A stretch of 50,097 bases of DNA from Deinococcus arcticus (GTDB lineage: Bacteria > Deinococcota > Deinococci > Deinococcales > Deinococcaceae): the NCBI RefSeq assembly GCF_003028415.1, contig NZ_PYSV01000021.1, positions 1-50,097 on the forward strand. The letters run 5' to 3'. This document shows, in pieces, positions 7,621 through 17,136 of this stretch. The position numbers were made by a program, and so were the translations under genes. Numbering within the stretch: the stretch's first letter is position 1; each line of letters opens with the position of its first letter. Below the pieces are notes generated by a model. That model was not told where the DNA came from. It was given only the letters and a program-made list of their open reading frames with translations, and did no database searches.

Positions 7621-8904
7621 ATGTCCCCCCCCACGTCGCCCCAAACGCCTTTTGCCCGGTTCGTTCACAGTGAGGCCTTTGCCGGCCTGCTGCTCATCTG
7701 CACCGCTCTGTTGGCCTTTCTCTGGGCCAACTCACCCTGGCGTGAGGCTTACGCCACCTTTCAACACCTGCACTTTGCCCTGACGCTTGGTAGTGCCACT
7801 TTGGATCTGTCTGTCCAGCACTGGGTCAACGACGGCTTGATGGCTGTGTTCTTCCTTCTTGTCGGTCTAGAAATCAAGCGTGAACTGTTGATCGGCGAAC
7901 TGTCCTCTCGCCGGCGGGCCAGCCTCGCTGGCGCCGCCGCAGCAGGGGGGATGTTGCTGCCCGGCCTCATGTACGCGCTGCTCAACGCAGGTGGCCCCGG
8001 CGCGGGCGGTTGGGGCGTGCCCATGGCCACCGATATCGCCTTCGCCCTTGGCGTGCTGGCCCTCCTGGGGTCACGCATTCCCATCGGGCTCAAGGTGTTT
8101 CTGACGGCCCTGGCCATCGTGGACGACCTGGGCGCGGTCCTCGTGATTGCCCTGTTCTACACGTCGAATCTCGACCTGGCTTTCCTTGGTCTCGCGGCCC
8201 TGACCTGGAGCGCCGCCCTGTATGCCGGCTGGAGAGGTGCGCGCAGCCTGAAAGTGTACGGCGTGCTGGGGGCGCTGCTGTGGTTCTTCGTCCTTCGCTC
8301 TGGGCTGCACGCCACCATCGCGGGCGTCCTGCTCGCCCTGGCTGTGCCCATTCGTAAACCTGATCCGGCAGGCTATCTCTCATCGCTCACGGCCGCCGCC
8401 CGACCAGGGCGTGGGGAGCAGGTTGGCGCGCGGCTGCGGGATCTCGAGGACCTGCTGGAGCGCGCTCAGAGTCCACTGCACCGTCTGGAGCATGCCCTTC
8501 ATCCTTTCGTGACCTTTGTGGTCTTGCCCGTGTTTGCGCTGGTCAATGCTGGGGTTTCGGTGGTTGCTGGGGGGGTAGGCACCGTGTCGTTTGGCATCAT
8601 GCTGGGTCTGCTGCTGGGCAAGCCGCTCGGGGTGGTGGGGGGTGCATGGCTGGCCGTCCGGTTCGGCGTGGCCTCACTGCCGCGGCGCGTGACCTGGGGC
8701 CACATGATCGGGGCCGGCTTACTGGCGGGCATCGGCTTCACCATGAGCCTGTTCGTGTCGAATCTGGCGTTCGAAGAAGGCGCGCTACTGACTCAGGCCA
8801 AGTTGGGCGTACTGATGGCTTCGGTCCTGGCAGCGGTGCTTGGCCTGGGCTGGCTGTGGTGGATCAGCCGGCAAGCCCGCCCACAAGCGCCGTCCAAGGC
8901 TTAG
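7621..8904 (+). CDS. Na+/H+ antiporter NhaA
   Basis: Inner membrane antiporter of 427 residues that expels Na+ or Li+ in exchange for protons. NhaA features are the N-terminal [20 protein letters not shown], the [11 protein letters not shown] segment with VGLEIKREL, the paired ion-site aspartates in [19 protein letters not shown], and [15 protein letters not shown] near the C-terminus. Length and order are normal for the family. The frame stays open back to 7570, but the true start is the ATG at 7621 with GAGGAGG five bases before; the earlier codons fall inside the leader hairpins. It diverges from the other antiporter operon, and a DUF1648 gene follows 43 bases downstream. Confidence 0.95.
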   Translation: MSPPTSPQTPFARFVHSEAFAGLLLICTALLAFLWANSPWREAYATFQHLHFALTLGSATLDLSVQHWVNDGLMAVFFLLVGLEIKRELLIGELSSRRRASLAGAAAAGGMLLPGLMYALLNAGGPGAGGWGVPMATDIAFALGVLALLGSRIPIGLKVFLTALAIVDDLGAVLVIALFYTSNLDLAFLGLAALTWSAALYAGWRGARSLKVYGVLGALLWFFVLRSGLHATIAGVLLALAVPIRKPDPAGYLSSLTAAARPGRGEQVGARLRDLEDLLERAQSPLHRLEHALHPFVTFVVLPVFALVNAGVSVVAGGVGTVSFGIMLGLLLGKPLGVVGGAWLAVRFGVASLPRRVTWGHMIGAGLLAGIGFTMSLFVSNLAFEEGALLTQAKLGVLMASVLAAVLGLGWLWWISRQARPQAPSKA

Positions 8905-8947
8905 TCGGAGTGTTAATGAGCACACCCTTCCGCTGGAGGAATCCTGT

Positions 8948-9571
8948 ATGACGCCGTCCAAGCCGTCCTTGCACGCCCTGATTGCTCGCTTTCCCAACTG
9001 GATCCTTTTTCTGCCTTTTGCTTCGAGTCTTGCGCTGGCCGCGTGGGCCCTCCCTCATCAACCTGCCCGTGTTCCTGTGCACTGGAACGCGGCGGGGCAG
9101 CCAGACCGCTGGGGCAGTCCAGCTGAAGCCCTGTTCTTTTTGCCGGGTGCTCTGCTCTTCGGGGCGCTGATCGTGCTTGCGGCGGGCCAGGCCCAGGCCA
9201 CCAGTCGGCCCCTGCTGAACACGGTGGTGCTGGGTCTGGGGCTGATGGCCTTGGGGGACGTGGCCGCGCAGGCCTTCGGATGGGACAGCTTCAGGGTGAC
9301 GATGGGCAGCCTCGGGCTGCTGTTCATGCTGATGGGGCCAGCCCTGGCCGCCTCGGAACCCTCTGCGCTCAATGGTCCACAGCTGAGCCGGGCCACTCTT
9401 CGCCGTCTGGGCCAGGCATGGTTGGGGCTCGGCCTCCTGGTGCTCCTCGCCAGCCTGCTGGCTCCCGCAGGGGGATGGATCACCGGTACGCTGCTGACCG
9501 GAACCCTTGCCATGCTCGTCCTGGTGGTGCTGGGTGCGCGGCGTGACCGTCTTCGGAGACAGGGCTCCTGA
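8948..9571 (+). CDS. DUF1648 (SdpI-like) membrane protein
   Basis: Protein of 207 residues with five or so hydrophobic segments. After the first membrane helix (ILFLPFASSLALAAWAL) comes the extracytoplasmic DUF1648 signature, ARVPVHWNAAGQPDRW, also found in SdpI-type immunity proteins and in predicted membrane sensors. The ATG at 8948 follows GGAGGAAT at good spacing. It is 43 bases after nhaA on the same strand and is probably cotranscribed. No catalytic residues are known for the domain; a membrane-stress or immunity role is a family-level guess. Confidence 0.75.
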   Translation: MTPSKPSLHALIARFPNWILFLPFASSLALAAWALPHQPARVPVHWNAAGQPDRWGSPAEALFFLPGALLFGALIVLAAGQAQATSRPLLNTVVLGLGLMALGDVAAQAFGWDSFRVTMGSLGLLFMLMGPALAASEPSALNGPQLSRATLRRLGQAWLGLGLLVLLASLLAPAGGWITGTLLTGTLAMLVLVVLGARRDRLRRQGS

Positions 9572-9796
9572 GGACTCAGGATGCTCGTTGATGAGGAGAT
9601 GGGATCCACCAACTGACCGTCACGGCCGCAGCGGTGAACGACAGTTCGGAGAGATTGATGGGTTCATAAACACCGGCCTGCCCGCGTTTTCTGTCCTAGA
9701 AGGTGATGCTTATATTCATGCGACAGCGTCCAGCAGCGTAGGGACAGCGAGGGTGGTCACGCATCTATTCCACTGGCCGAATGTGTTCGCAGCGGT

Positions 9797-10660
9797 CTAT
9801 GACCGCTGCTGCCGCCGCCAGCGCCGCACTTCGTCGTCTGCTATGCCATCACTGATCTCGGCATACCGCAGGGTGGTCTGAATGTGCTGGTGGCCCAGCC
9901 GCTTGCGGATGGTCGCCAGGCTGACGCCCCCATTGACCAGCTCGGTGGCGTGGCTGTGCCGTAATTGATGCAACGTGCAGGCGACCCCCGCCTGCTGGGC
10001 GTAGCTCTGCCAGCGTTCTTGCACGCTCTGATAACGTAGTGGGCCCCCCCGGCTATTGCGGGTCGCCTGAAACAGGGGACCGTGCGTGTACGGCAGGTTG
10101 CGCAGGTAGCGTTTCAAGGTGCCCACCAGCTTGGGGTCGTCCAGGAGTACGGTACGCTTGCGCTCCCCTTTCCCCAGCACGGTGAGGTGTTCGTCTCCTG
10201 GGGTCAAGTCAAGATCGCTCAAGTACAGGCCCAGGGCTTCGCCGATGCGGAGTCCTGTCTCGTAGACCAGACGAAACAGCAGCGCGTCGCGCCGCTGAAC
10301 TCCAGGAATAGCGGCAAAAATGCGCTCGATGTCCGAACGTCGCAGGCCTTTGGGATGGGGAGATGGCAAGCGGGGACGGTCCAAATGCAGCGTCGGATCA
10401 CGGTCAAGCAGCTCATGTCTCATGGCCCAGTGAGCGAACCGCTCGAAGGTGGTATGCTTCCGGCTGCGGGTGGCGGCCGCCCAGGTGGGGTGAGCGGCGA
10501 GGTACTGACCCAGACTCTGGGCATCCAGGACCTGTTCATGGGTGGCCAGCCACGTCTGAAGATGGTTCAGATCTGCACGGTACGCGCGGATCGTCTGCGG
10601 GCTCCGTTGAAGCTCAGCGAGGAAGCGTGTGGCACAGGTCTGTAAACGGGCCGCGTCCAT
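9797..10660 (-). CDS. Tyrosine recombinase / site-specific integrase (XerC/D-like)
   Basis: Intact 287-residue recombinase that cuts and rejoins DNA by a tyrosine intermediate. Residues 1-90 form the SAM-like core-binding domain (SPQTIRAYRADLNHLQTWL). The catalytic set is complete: R138 (ETGLRIGEALG), K164 in the beta-hairpin LGKGERKRT, H231-x-x-R234 (HQLRHSHATEL), H257 (LGHQHIQTTLRYAEI) and nucleophile Y266. The ATG at 10660 has GGAGGAA before it; an upstream in-frame ATG at 10765 would add 35 residues with no family match. Size and form fit Xer-like or island/plasmid resolvases. It lies beside a truncated transposase, so it may have mobilised this region. Confidence 0.88.
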   Translation of the reverse strand: MDAARLQTCATRFLAELQRSPQTIRAYRADLNHLQTWLATHEQVLDAQSLGQYLAAHPTWAAATRSRKHTTFERFAHWAMRHELLDRDPTLHLDRPRLPSPHPKGLRRSDIERIFAAIPGVQRRDALLFRLVYETGLRIGEALGLYLSDLDLTPGDEHLTVLGKGERKRTVLLDDPKLVGTLKRYLRNLPYTHGPLFQATRNSRGGPLRYQSVQERWQSYAQQAGVACTLHQLRHSHATELVNGGVSLATIRKRLGHQHIQTTLRYAEISDGIADDEVRRWRRQQRS

Positions 10661-10869
10661 GGAATTCCTCCATCCTGTGATAAGTTTCAAACTCCCCCAT
10701 GCCCCACCTCTGGGAAAGAAGCTATCCGCCTGCTGAGAAGCGTCTGTTTCCTGAGATAACGGCACTTACCTCAGGACCCCATGCCGGTTGAATTCGTAGA
10801 CTCGCCGCTTTTGCTCAGCAGAACGCGGCTTCCCCCTGATTCTCCCCTTTCCAGACAGCCTCTAAGATC

Positions 10870-11280
10870 ATGATCATGGTGGATGCGAGCGGCGTGCCGC
10901 TCGCGGTTCATACCAGTAGCGCCAGTCCGGCCGAGGTGACGCTCGTCCAGGACACGTTGGACGCCTCATTCGGAATGGATTTTCCCGAACGCCTGATCGG
11001 GGACAAGGCCTATGACAGTGACGGCCTGGATGCGGACCTGGCGGTGCTCGGCATCGAAATGATCGCGCCGAATCGGCGTAATCGCCGCAAGACGCAGGAT
11101 GGTCGGCCGCTGCGCCGCTATCGGCGGCGCTGGAAGGTGGAGCGTACCATCGCCTGGCTGCAGAGCTTCCGGCGTGTCCGCACGCGGGACGAAGTTAAAG
11201 CAGAGAACTTTTTGGGGATGGTTCAGCTGGCCTGCATCGTCATCCTCCTTCGCCTGCAGACGAAGGAGACGGTAGCTTGA
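10870..11280 (+). pseudogene. Truncated IS5-type transposase (C-terminal half)
   Basis: 136 codons covering the second half of a DDE transposase. Visible are GDKAYDSDGLDADL, holding the second catalytic Asp, and RRRWKVERTIAWLQSFRRV, holding the catalytic Glu with its Y/R-x-x-x-E-R-x-x-x-W context, followed by the usual C-terminal helix. The first Asp and the whole N-terminus are missing: the frame breaks upstream of SKIMIMVDASG, near 10860. The fragment cannot transpose. Its stop overlaps the possible start of the next gene, and no terminal repeat is evident, so both ends were probably lost in rearrangement. Confidence 0.78.
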
Positions 11281-11285
11281 AGGCC

Positions 11286-11672
11286 ATGGATGCGGTCGTT
11301 CCCTTGCTGATTCTCCTTCTCCTGCCCCCGCTGCTCTACCTGGTCAGTCGGAAGGCAGGCGTCACCTATCATTGGGGGACGGACGCACTTCACGTTCAGG
11401 CAGGGTTTCGGAAACACCTCTTCCCCTATGCCTCGACCACTGCCTGCTTGACCTCGCAACCCCTGGGGGCACGAATGTGGGGGACAGCGGCGCCAGGTAC
11501 CGTGACCGGCCGATTCATTGTGAATGGCAGTGAGGTGCATGCGTTGGCCACGACCGCTCGCCCACAGCAGGCCCTGTTGCTGATTCATGGTCGGGACACC
11601 TTCTATGTCACACCGGAAAATCCGGCGAACTTCCTAGACCGATTCCGGTCTGATTTGTCGAGTCTGCCTTAA
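11286..11672 (+). CDS. Bacterial PH-like domain protein (membrane-anchored)
   Basis: About 128 residues. A single N-terminal membrane helix (VVPLLILLLLPPLLYLV) is followed by a small beta-rich domain of the bacterial PH type (VTYHWGTDALHVQAGF, FIVNGSEVHALAT, TFYVTPENPANFLDRF). The C-terminal P-E-N-P-x-x-F-L segment is typical of the bPH_5/DUF PH-like group. The ATG at 11286 is taken as start; a TTG at 11277 would overlap the transposase stop. The domain usually sits on the outer face in membrane-stress proteins. Function not known. Confidence 0.65.
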   Translation: MDAVVPLLILLLLPPLLYLVSRKAGVTYHWGTDALHVQAGFRKHLFPYASTTACLTSQPLGARMWGTAAPGTVTGRFIVNGSEVHALATTARPQQALLLIHGRDTFYVTPENPANFLDRFRSDLSSLP

Positions 11673-11841
11673 ATTTTCGGATGAACTCTACAGCAGATTC
11701 ATCTCCGAACCCGGACTGACCGGAAGTCGTATCGAAACCACATTGTCTCAGTCTGCGGCCTCAACACGCACAGTCTTAGCGAGCGCTTCACGCCTGATCG
11801 AGACAAAAGGGGCCAGTCCGGTGGCCGACGCGACTTGTCCC

Positions 11842-12261
11842 TTACCGCCGCAGGTACGCTTGGGCCACGTACCCAGTCTGACCCCGCCACGTCACCCGGC
11901 ACCAATTGGCCGCGCAGCCCAGCAGGCTGACCCGCGCCCCTTTCGCCAGCGTGGCCAGCTTCAGCGTCTGCGCGCTGGGCCCAGCGCGCAAATTCACGCC
12001 TGTGGTCGTGTACCGCACATTGGATTCACCCACCGGCGGCGCGGAGGCCGCTCGCGGCGCTGCTGCGGACGCGGCCGTCCCCCCGCACTCCGTGGTGTAT
12101 CCCAGATCCCCGCACACGTACGAGCCAGTGTCACTGGGGCAGGAGTGCCAGCGGTGACAGCCGTCCCGGTGCGCCTGCGCCGGCGCCGCGAGCAGGAACA
12201 GCACCGACAGGGCCGCGAAACTGACCACGTGCCGCGTGGCCCACCAGGTGTTTGGGGTCAT
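11842..12261 (-). CDS. Secreted SH3b-domain protein with Cys/His N-terminal motif
   Basis: 139-residue exported protein. Residues 1-30 are a signal peptide ending AAPAQA. A compact Cys/His segment follows (CHRWHSCPSDTGSYVCGDLG, about 35-54), a motif also seen beside nuclease and excalibur-type domains. After an Ala/Pro linker the C-terminus is a bacterial SH3 domain (VNLRAGPSAQTLKLATL to GQTGYVAQAYL). SH3b domains bind peptidoglycan or peptide stems, so a cell-wall location is likely. The Cys pairs suggest a disulfide or metal site. It stands alone, upstream of the response regulator and on the opposite strand. Confidence 0.78.
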   Translation of the reverse strand: MTPNTWWATRHVVSFAALSVLFLLAAPAQAHRDGCHRWHSCPSDTGSYVCGDLGYTTECGGTAASAAAPRAASAPPVGESNVRYTTTGVNLRAGPSAQTLKLATLAKGARVSLLGCAANWCRVTWRGQTGYVAQAYLRR

Positions 12262-12444
12262 GGGTCAGCCTACCCAGCGCCGTGGCCCGCCGTCAGGTCA
12301 ACATGACCACCCCCCTGCCGGGGGCACGCACCACCCTGGTCCTCGCCGCCCACCGGCCGCTGTCCCGGCACACCCAGCGCCCCTGAGCCTGCGCCTGTTC
12401 CCTCACCACGCCCTCCCCTCACCCTGTCACCCTGAAGGCCGGTC

Positions 12445-13134
12445 ATGCCCACCGTCCTGATTGTCGATGACGACCCCGCCATCCTGGAGGTCCTGCGCGT
12501 GTACCTCCGGGCGGAAGGGCACACGGTGCTCGAAGCGCAGACCGGCCCGGACGCCTGGGCCCTGCTGCCCCGCGCGGACCTCGCCGTGCTCGACTGGATG
12601 CTGCCCGGCATGACCGGCGTGCAGCTCGCCCGGGGCGCCCGCGCCGCCGGGCTGAGCCTGCCCATCCTGATGCTTACCGGCCGCGGGGAAGAGGACGACA
12701 AACTGCTGGGCCTGGACGGCGGCGTGGACGACTACGTGGTCAAACCGTTCAGCCCCCGCGAAGTCACCGCCCGCATCCGCGCCCTGCTGCGCCGCGCCGG
12801 CGTGCACCACACCCTCACGCTGGGCGACCTCACCATCAACCTGCGCGCCCGCGACGTCCACCTGGCCGGCGTGCGGGTCGAACTCTCGAAACTGGAGTTC
12901 GACCTGCTCAGCACCATGGCGCAGCACCCCGGCATGGCCTGGTCCCGCGAACGCCTGCTCGAACGCGTCTGGGGCCCGGACTTCCCGGGCACCGAACGCG
13001 TGGTGGACGTGCACATCACCGCCCTGCGCCGCAAACTCGGTGATCCCCCGGACGCCCCCCGCTTTCTGGAGACGGTGCGTGGCGTCGGGTACCGCTTCCG
13101 CGATGAGGACGCGCCCCGGGCCATACCGGGCTGA
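12445..13134 (+). CDS. OmpR/PhoB-family response regulator (copy 1)
   Basis: DNA-binding response regulator of 229 residues. The receiver domain (1-118) has the acidic pocket D8/D9, phosphoacceptor D50 (VLDWMLPG), T78 and K100 (VVKPFSPRE). The winged-helix output domain (130-222) ends in the recognition helix ERVVDVHITALRRKLGD and wing GVGYRF. The output domain is nearly identical to the second regulator at 20155, so both should bind the same DNA. No kinase is adjacent on this strand; the histidine kinase at 15119-16237 is the likely partner. Its own promoter lacks the tandem repeat found before copy 2, so it may be made constitutively. Confidence 0.92.
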   Translation: MPTVLIVDDDPAILEVLRVYLRAEGHTVLEAQTGPDAWALLPRADLAVLDWMLPGMTGVQLARGARAAGLSLPILMLTGRGEEDDKLLGLDGGVDDYVVKPFSPREVTARIRALLRRAGVHHTLTLGDLTINLRARDVHLAGVRVELSKLEFDLLSTMAQHPGMAWSRERLLERVWGPDFPGTERVVDVHITALRRKLGDPPDAPRFLETVRGVGYRFRDEDAPRAIPG

Positions 13135-13269
13135 CCATCTGGAGACCGCCCACCTCACTTCCACTGCGGTGGACCACCCTCATCCCCCAGGACCTTCCGA
13201 GGCGGGCCCAGGCTCAACAGGGAGGCGCGGTTCCACCAGAATGGCCATGGGAGCACTGCGGATCAGGCG

Positions 13270-14169
<900 letters not shown>

Positions 14170-14198
14170 CTGTCCTCCTTACGATTGGAACGCTGCTT

Positions 14199-14230
14199 AC
14201 CGTAACCAAAGCTCGTTAAGCTTCTGTCAG
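14199..14230 (-). promoter_or_regulatory. Tandem-repeat promoter of lgt (regulon site A)
   Basis: Reading on the minus strand: CTGACA at 14230-14225, then 18 bases that include TTAACG at the 11-bp repeat position, then GTTACGGT at 14206-14199. The layout is the same as the seven other sites listed in this window (first half-site, N18, -10-like octamer). The half-sites are less perfect than in the DUF305 promoter. Confidence 0.55.
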
Positions 14231-14305
14231 ACAGGTGATGGAGCCGGTCCGGCAGGTCAGGGCGTGACGGGGGTCAAGGCACGAACCCCGGTGCACCCCC
14301 TTCCC

Positions 14306-15094
14306 TTACTGCCACCGGCCTCCACCATTCGCCGAGCGGTACACCGCGCCACTGAGCCCCACCGCGATCAACTGATCCCCATTCTGAGGCGACACCGCGA
14401 TGAGCCGCGCGCCTTCCGGCAACGCGAGGGACGTCCACGTCCGCCCCTGATTGGTGGACCGGAACGCGCCGTCCGGCCCCGCCAGGAACAGCACCCCACT
14501 GTCCGGGTGCACATCCAGATGCACGCCGCGCGGCGCGGCCGGGCGCCGGGTCCAGGTCACGCCGTCCGGCGACACCAGCAGACCCTGGGCGTCCAGCGCG
14601 TACAGCGCGGGCTGCGGGCCTGCCGCGAGCACCGACGCACCAGCGGTCGCGTCCGACAGATGCGTCCAGTCCTTTCCGTCCGCCGTGCGGAACAGCCCCC
14701 GCCCCATCACGTTCGCGTACCACACCTCCGGCCGGCCCGGGTCCACCGCGAACCCGTGCAGGTCCCGGCCCGGCAGGTTCCCGAACCCCTGATCCGTCCA
14801 GGTCTGGCCGTCATCCCGGCTGACCTTCAGGACCTCATGCCCCGCCAGGACCGTGACATCCCGGGCCCGGGCGAGCGCCATGGCGTCGCCTGCCCCGTCC
14901 GGCGCGGCCCACGTCCGCCCCCCGTCCACGCTGCGGCGCACGCCCGCATGCTCCCCGTACAGCACCGTACCGCTGCCCAGCACCTGCAGCGCGTGAAAGT
15001 CCCCACTCAAGGTCTGCGCCTGCGGCGCCCGCCCACACCCCACGAGCGCCAGCACCAGCGCCGCCCCCACCCCCCAGCCGACCATCCGTCTCAT
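14306..15094 (-). CDS. BNR/sialidase-repeat lipoprotein
   Basis: Surface lipoprotein of about 262 residues. A signal peptide ends in the lipobox LALVGCG, so the Cys is lipidated. The mature part is a beta-propeller with five Asp-box (BNR) repeats: SVDGGRTW, SRDDGQTW, TADGKDW, STNQGRTW and SANGGGRW. These fold as in sialidases and photosystem assembly factors, but no catalytic residues are visible, so a binding role is likelier. The ATG at 15094 is chosen over a GTG at 15103 because the -10 of the shared promoter overlaps the GTG and predicts a transcript starting at about 15095, leaderless. It runs in the same direction as lgt and the kinase. Confidence 0.8.
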   Translation of the reverse strand: MRRMVGWGVGAALVLALVGCGRAPQAQTLSGDFHALQVLGSGTVLYGEHAGVRRSVDGGRTWAAPDGAGDAMALARARDVTVLAGHEVLKVSRDDGQTWTDQGFGNLPGRDLHGFAVDPGRPEVWYANVMGRGLFRTADGKDWTHLSDATAGASVLAAGPQPALYALDAQGLLVSPDGVTWTRRPAAPRGVHLDVHPDSGVLFLAGPDGAFRSTNQGRTWTSLALPEGARLIAVSPQNGDQLIAVGLSGAVYRSANGGGRWQ

Positions 15095-15101
15095 CCCGGC
15101 C

Positions 15102-15133
15102 ACCGTACGGGTCGGACGTTACGTTTCTGTAAA
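15102..15133 (-). promoter_or_regulatory. Tandem-repeat promoter of the BNR lipoprotein (regulon site B)
   Basis: Minus strand: TTTACA (15133-15128), 18 bases, then CGTACGGT (15109-15102). It overlaps the last codons and stop of the histidine kinase gene, so the kinase 3' end doubles as promoter. Predicted transcription start is at the ATG at 15094. Confidence 0.6.
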
Positions 15134-16237
15134 GGCGGGCGGGTCCAGCCGGTCCCTGCTGGCCGGCAACTCCACCTGAAACACGCTCCCCACACCGGGC
15201 GTGGAGGTTACGCTCAACTCGCCCCCCATCGCCCGCGTCAGGCCCCGCGCGACCGTCAGGCCCACGCCACAGCCCTCCCCCCGCGTGCGGGCCGCGTCCG
15301 CCCGGAAGAAGCGCTCGAACACCCGGTGCAGGTGCTCGGGCGCGATGCCGGTGCCGGTGTCCTGCACCACGAGGCGCACCCCACCGCCGGCGTCCTGCGC
15401 GCCCACCCGCACCGCACCGCCCGGCGCGGTGTGCCGCAGCGCGTTGCTCAGCAGATTCGCGAGAATCTGCGCTGATCGCGCCGGATCCGCCCGCACCTGC
15501 AGTCCTGCCCGGCCTGCGTCTACCTGGAGTGTCACGCCTTTGTCCTCGAACGCCAGCGCGTACCGGTCCTGCACCTGGGCGAGCAACGCCGCCACCAGCA
15601 CGTCCTGCAGCGTCAACTCCACCTGCCCGGCCTCCACCCGGCTGACCAGACTCAGGTCCCCCGCCAGGCGCTCCAGGCCCGCCAGTTCCCGTTGAATGGC
15701 GCTCAAGGCCTGGTCATGCGCCATCACGCCGTCCTGCGCGGCCTCCACGTACCCGCGCACCGCCGCGACCGGCGCGCGCAACTCATGCGCGACGTTCCCG
15801 ATCAGTTCCACCCGCGACTGCTCCACGCTGGCCAGGGTGCTGGCCATGGTGTTGAAGCTGTGCGCGAGCTCCGCCAGTTCATCCTGCCCGCCTTCCGGCA
15901 GGCGGCGGCGGTACTCCCCCCGGGCCAGGGCGGCGCTGCCCGCCTGCAGGGTGCGCACCGACGCCGTCACCCGGCGCGCGGCCACCCACGCGGTCACGGC
16001 CGCCACCAGCAGCGCGGGCGGCAGGGCACTGAACAGCGCGCGGGTCAGGGTGGCGCGCATGCCCTCGTTCAGGTCACCGCGCATGGCGGCCCCCGCGTCC
16101 CCCAGCAGCTGCACCATCTCGTTGACGTGGTGCTGAATGAACGGATGCGCCGCCAGTTCTGCGGCCACCAGCAGCACCACGCTGAGCACCGCCATCACGG
16201 CCAGGTGGTTGAGCAGCAGTCGGGGAAACAGGCGCAT
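15119..16237 (-). CDS. Sensor histidine kinase (HAMP, HisKA, HATPase)
   Basis: Membrane sensor kinase of 372 residues. The first membrane helix is at 10-30, a short extracytoplasmic loop lies at 31-70 and the second helix is at 71-88. A HAMP domain (89-140) is followed by the phospho-histidine H151 in IGNVAHELRAPVAAVRGY. The ATP domain has N265 (NLLSNALRHT), the G1 box DTGTGIAP, the F box FERFFRAD and the G2 box GCGVGLT. The ATG at 16237 is chosen because it starts the first membrane helix; the frame stays open upstream, antisense to DUF305. It most likely phosphorylates the two OmpR-type regulators in this window. The short periplasmic loop fits metal or membrane sensing, as in CusS-like kinases. 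Confidence 0.92.
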   Translation of the reverse strand: MRLFPRLLLNHLAVMAVLSVVLLVAAELAAHPFIQHHVNEMVQLLGDAGAAMRGDLNEGMRATLTRALFSALPPALLVAAVTAWVAARRVTASVRTLQAGSAALARGEYRRRLPEGGQDELAELAHSFNTMASTLASVEQSRVELIGNVAHELRAPVAAVRGYVEAAQDGVMAHDQALSAIQRELAGLERLAGDLSLVSRVEAGQVELTLQDVLVAALLAQVQDRYALAFEDKGVTLQVDAGRAGLQVRADPARSAQILANLLSNALRHTAPGGAVRVGAQDAGGGVRLVVQDTGTGIAPEHLHRVFERFFRADAARTRGEGCGVGLTVARGLTRAMGGELSVTSTPGVGSVFQVELPASRDRLDPPAFTET

Positions 16238-16267
16238 ACGCCCCCTGAGCCTACCGCGCGGGGCGGG

Positions 16268-16300
16268 CTTTACAGGAACTTTACATGTCTTCTCTAGGGT
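16268..16300 (+). promoter_or_regulatory. Tandem-repeat promoter of DUF305 (regulon site C)
   Basis: The clearest copy. CTTTACAGGAA (16268-16278) and CTTTACATGTC (16279-16289) are direct repeats with 11-bp spacing, the length of one helical turn. The octamer TCTAGGGT (16293-16300) then ends 6 bases before the ATG at 16307. The layout is that of a promoter activated by an OmpR/PhoB-type regulator, with half-site 2 in place of the -35. It lies between the divergent kinase and DUF305 genes and may serve both. Confidence 0.75.
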
Positions 16301-16306
16301 GAAGGT

Positions 16307-16939
16307 ATGACGACCACACGACGCACTCCCAAACCTGCTGGCCTGATCACCCTCCTGACGGCAGGAGCCCTGCTGACCGGCGCGGCCCTTGCCCAGGGCA
16401 TGGCCGGGATGGACCACAGCAATATGCCGGGCATGGGCAACGCGTCCAGCGCCATGAAGATGGACAAAATGGACCTGAGCGCCCTGACCAAACTCGAGGG
16501 AAAAGCCTTTGACCGCGCGTTCCTGAGCATGATGGTGCCCCATCACCAGATGGCGGTGGATATGGCCAAGGCCGCGCTCCCGGTGAGCAAGGACGCCACC
16601 GTGAAAGCCTGGGCGAACGCCGTGATCAAGGATCAGACCCGCGAGATTACCCAGATGAACACCCTCCTCAAAAGCATGGGCGGTGTGAACACCGCCATGG
16701 CCAACCAGATGAAAAGCAGCATGAGCGGTATGGCCGACATGGTGAAGAAGTCCAAGACCCCGGATGTGGCGTTCGTGCAGGGCATGCTGCCCCACCATGC
16801 GTCCGCCATCGACATGGCCAACCTCGCCTTGCAGCAGGGGCAGGACGCCCGTGTGCTGAGCCTTGCCAAAACCATCATCACGGCGCAGGCGAAAGAAATG
16901 CTCGACTACCGCACGTGGCTCAAGAAGCGCGGCCTGTAA
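16307..16939 (+). CDS. DUF305 exported Met/His-rich protein (copper-associated)
   Basis: Exported 210-residue protein. The signal peptide ends GAALAQ (about residue 30). A Met/His-rich stretch (GMAGMDHSNMPGMG) follows. The DUF305 domain, a ferritin-like helical bundle, has two copies of the H-H-x-x-A-x-D-M-A signature (MVPHHQMAVDMAKAAL and MLPHHASAIDMANLAL). Family members are linked to copper or silver handling, and the Met-rich segment suits Cu(I). The gene is leaderless under the tandem-repeat promoter and diverges from the histidine kinase, a common pairing in metal two-component systems. A hairpin at 17020-17044 follows it. Confidence 0.88.
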   Translation: MTTTRRTPKPAGLITLLTAGALLTGAALAQGMAGMDHSNMPGMGNASSAMKMDKMDLSALTKLEGKAFDRAFLSMMVPHHQMAVDMAKAALPVSKDATVKAWANAVIKDQTREITQMNTLLKSMGGVNTAMANQMKSSMSGMADMVKKSKTPDVAFVQGMLPHHASAIDMANLALQQGQDARVLSLAKTIITAQAKEMLDYRTWLKKRGL

Positions 16940-17019
16940 GGCGCGGCGCCCCAGGCGGAGGGGCCAGCAGCGGATAAGATCCGCCGCGTCCAGGCCACAC
17001 CTCACCACAAGAACCGGCC

Positions 17020-17044
17020 GAAGGCACCCAGCGCGGGTGCCTTC
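17020..17044 (+). terminator. Hairpin after DUF305
   Basis: A 10-bp perfect stem (GAAGGCACCC, loop AGCGC, GGGTGCCTTC) about 80 bases past the DUF305 stop. It lacks a T-run, so it is a probable rather than certain terminator. Confidence 0.55.
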
Positions 17045-17097
17045 CACATGGGGTGAAGCTGGCGAGGCCCAGGCGGCGTGCGGGCCCCACGTTCGCC

Positions 17098-17129
17098 TTA
17101 ACACGAACAAAACAGGGCGCACTTAAGGT
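17098..17129 (+). promoter_or_regulatory. Tandem-repeat promoter of the C39-like peptidase (regulon site H)
   Basis: TTAACA (17098-17103), 18 bases, then CTTAAGGT (17122-17129), ending 7 bases before the GTG at 17137. The second half-site (AAAACA) is weak. The octamer closely matches GCTAAGGT of the site at 26404-26411. Confidence 0.5.
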
Positions 17130-17136
17130 CAGGACT

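Noticed and set aside
16238..17122. N-terminal extension of the histidine kinase
   Set aside because: Antisense to DUF305 and non-natural composition; the kinase begins with its first helix at 16237.
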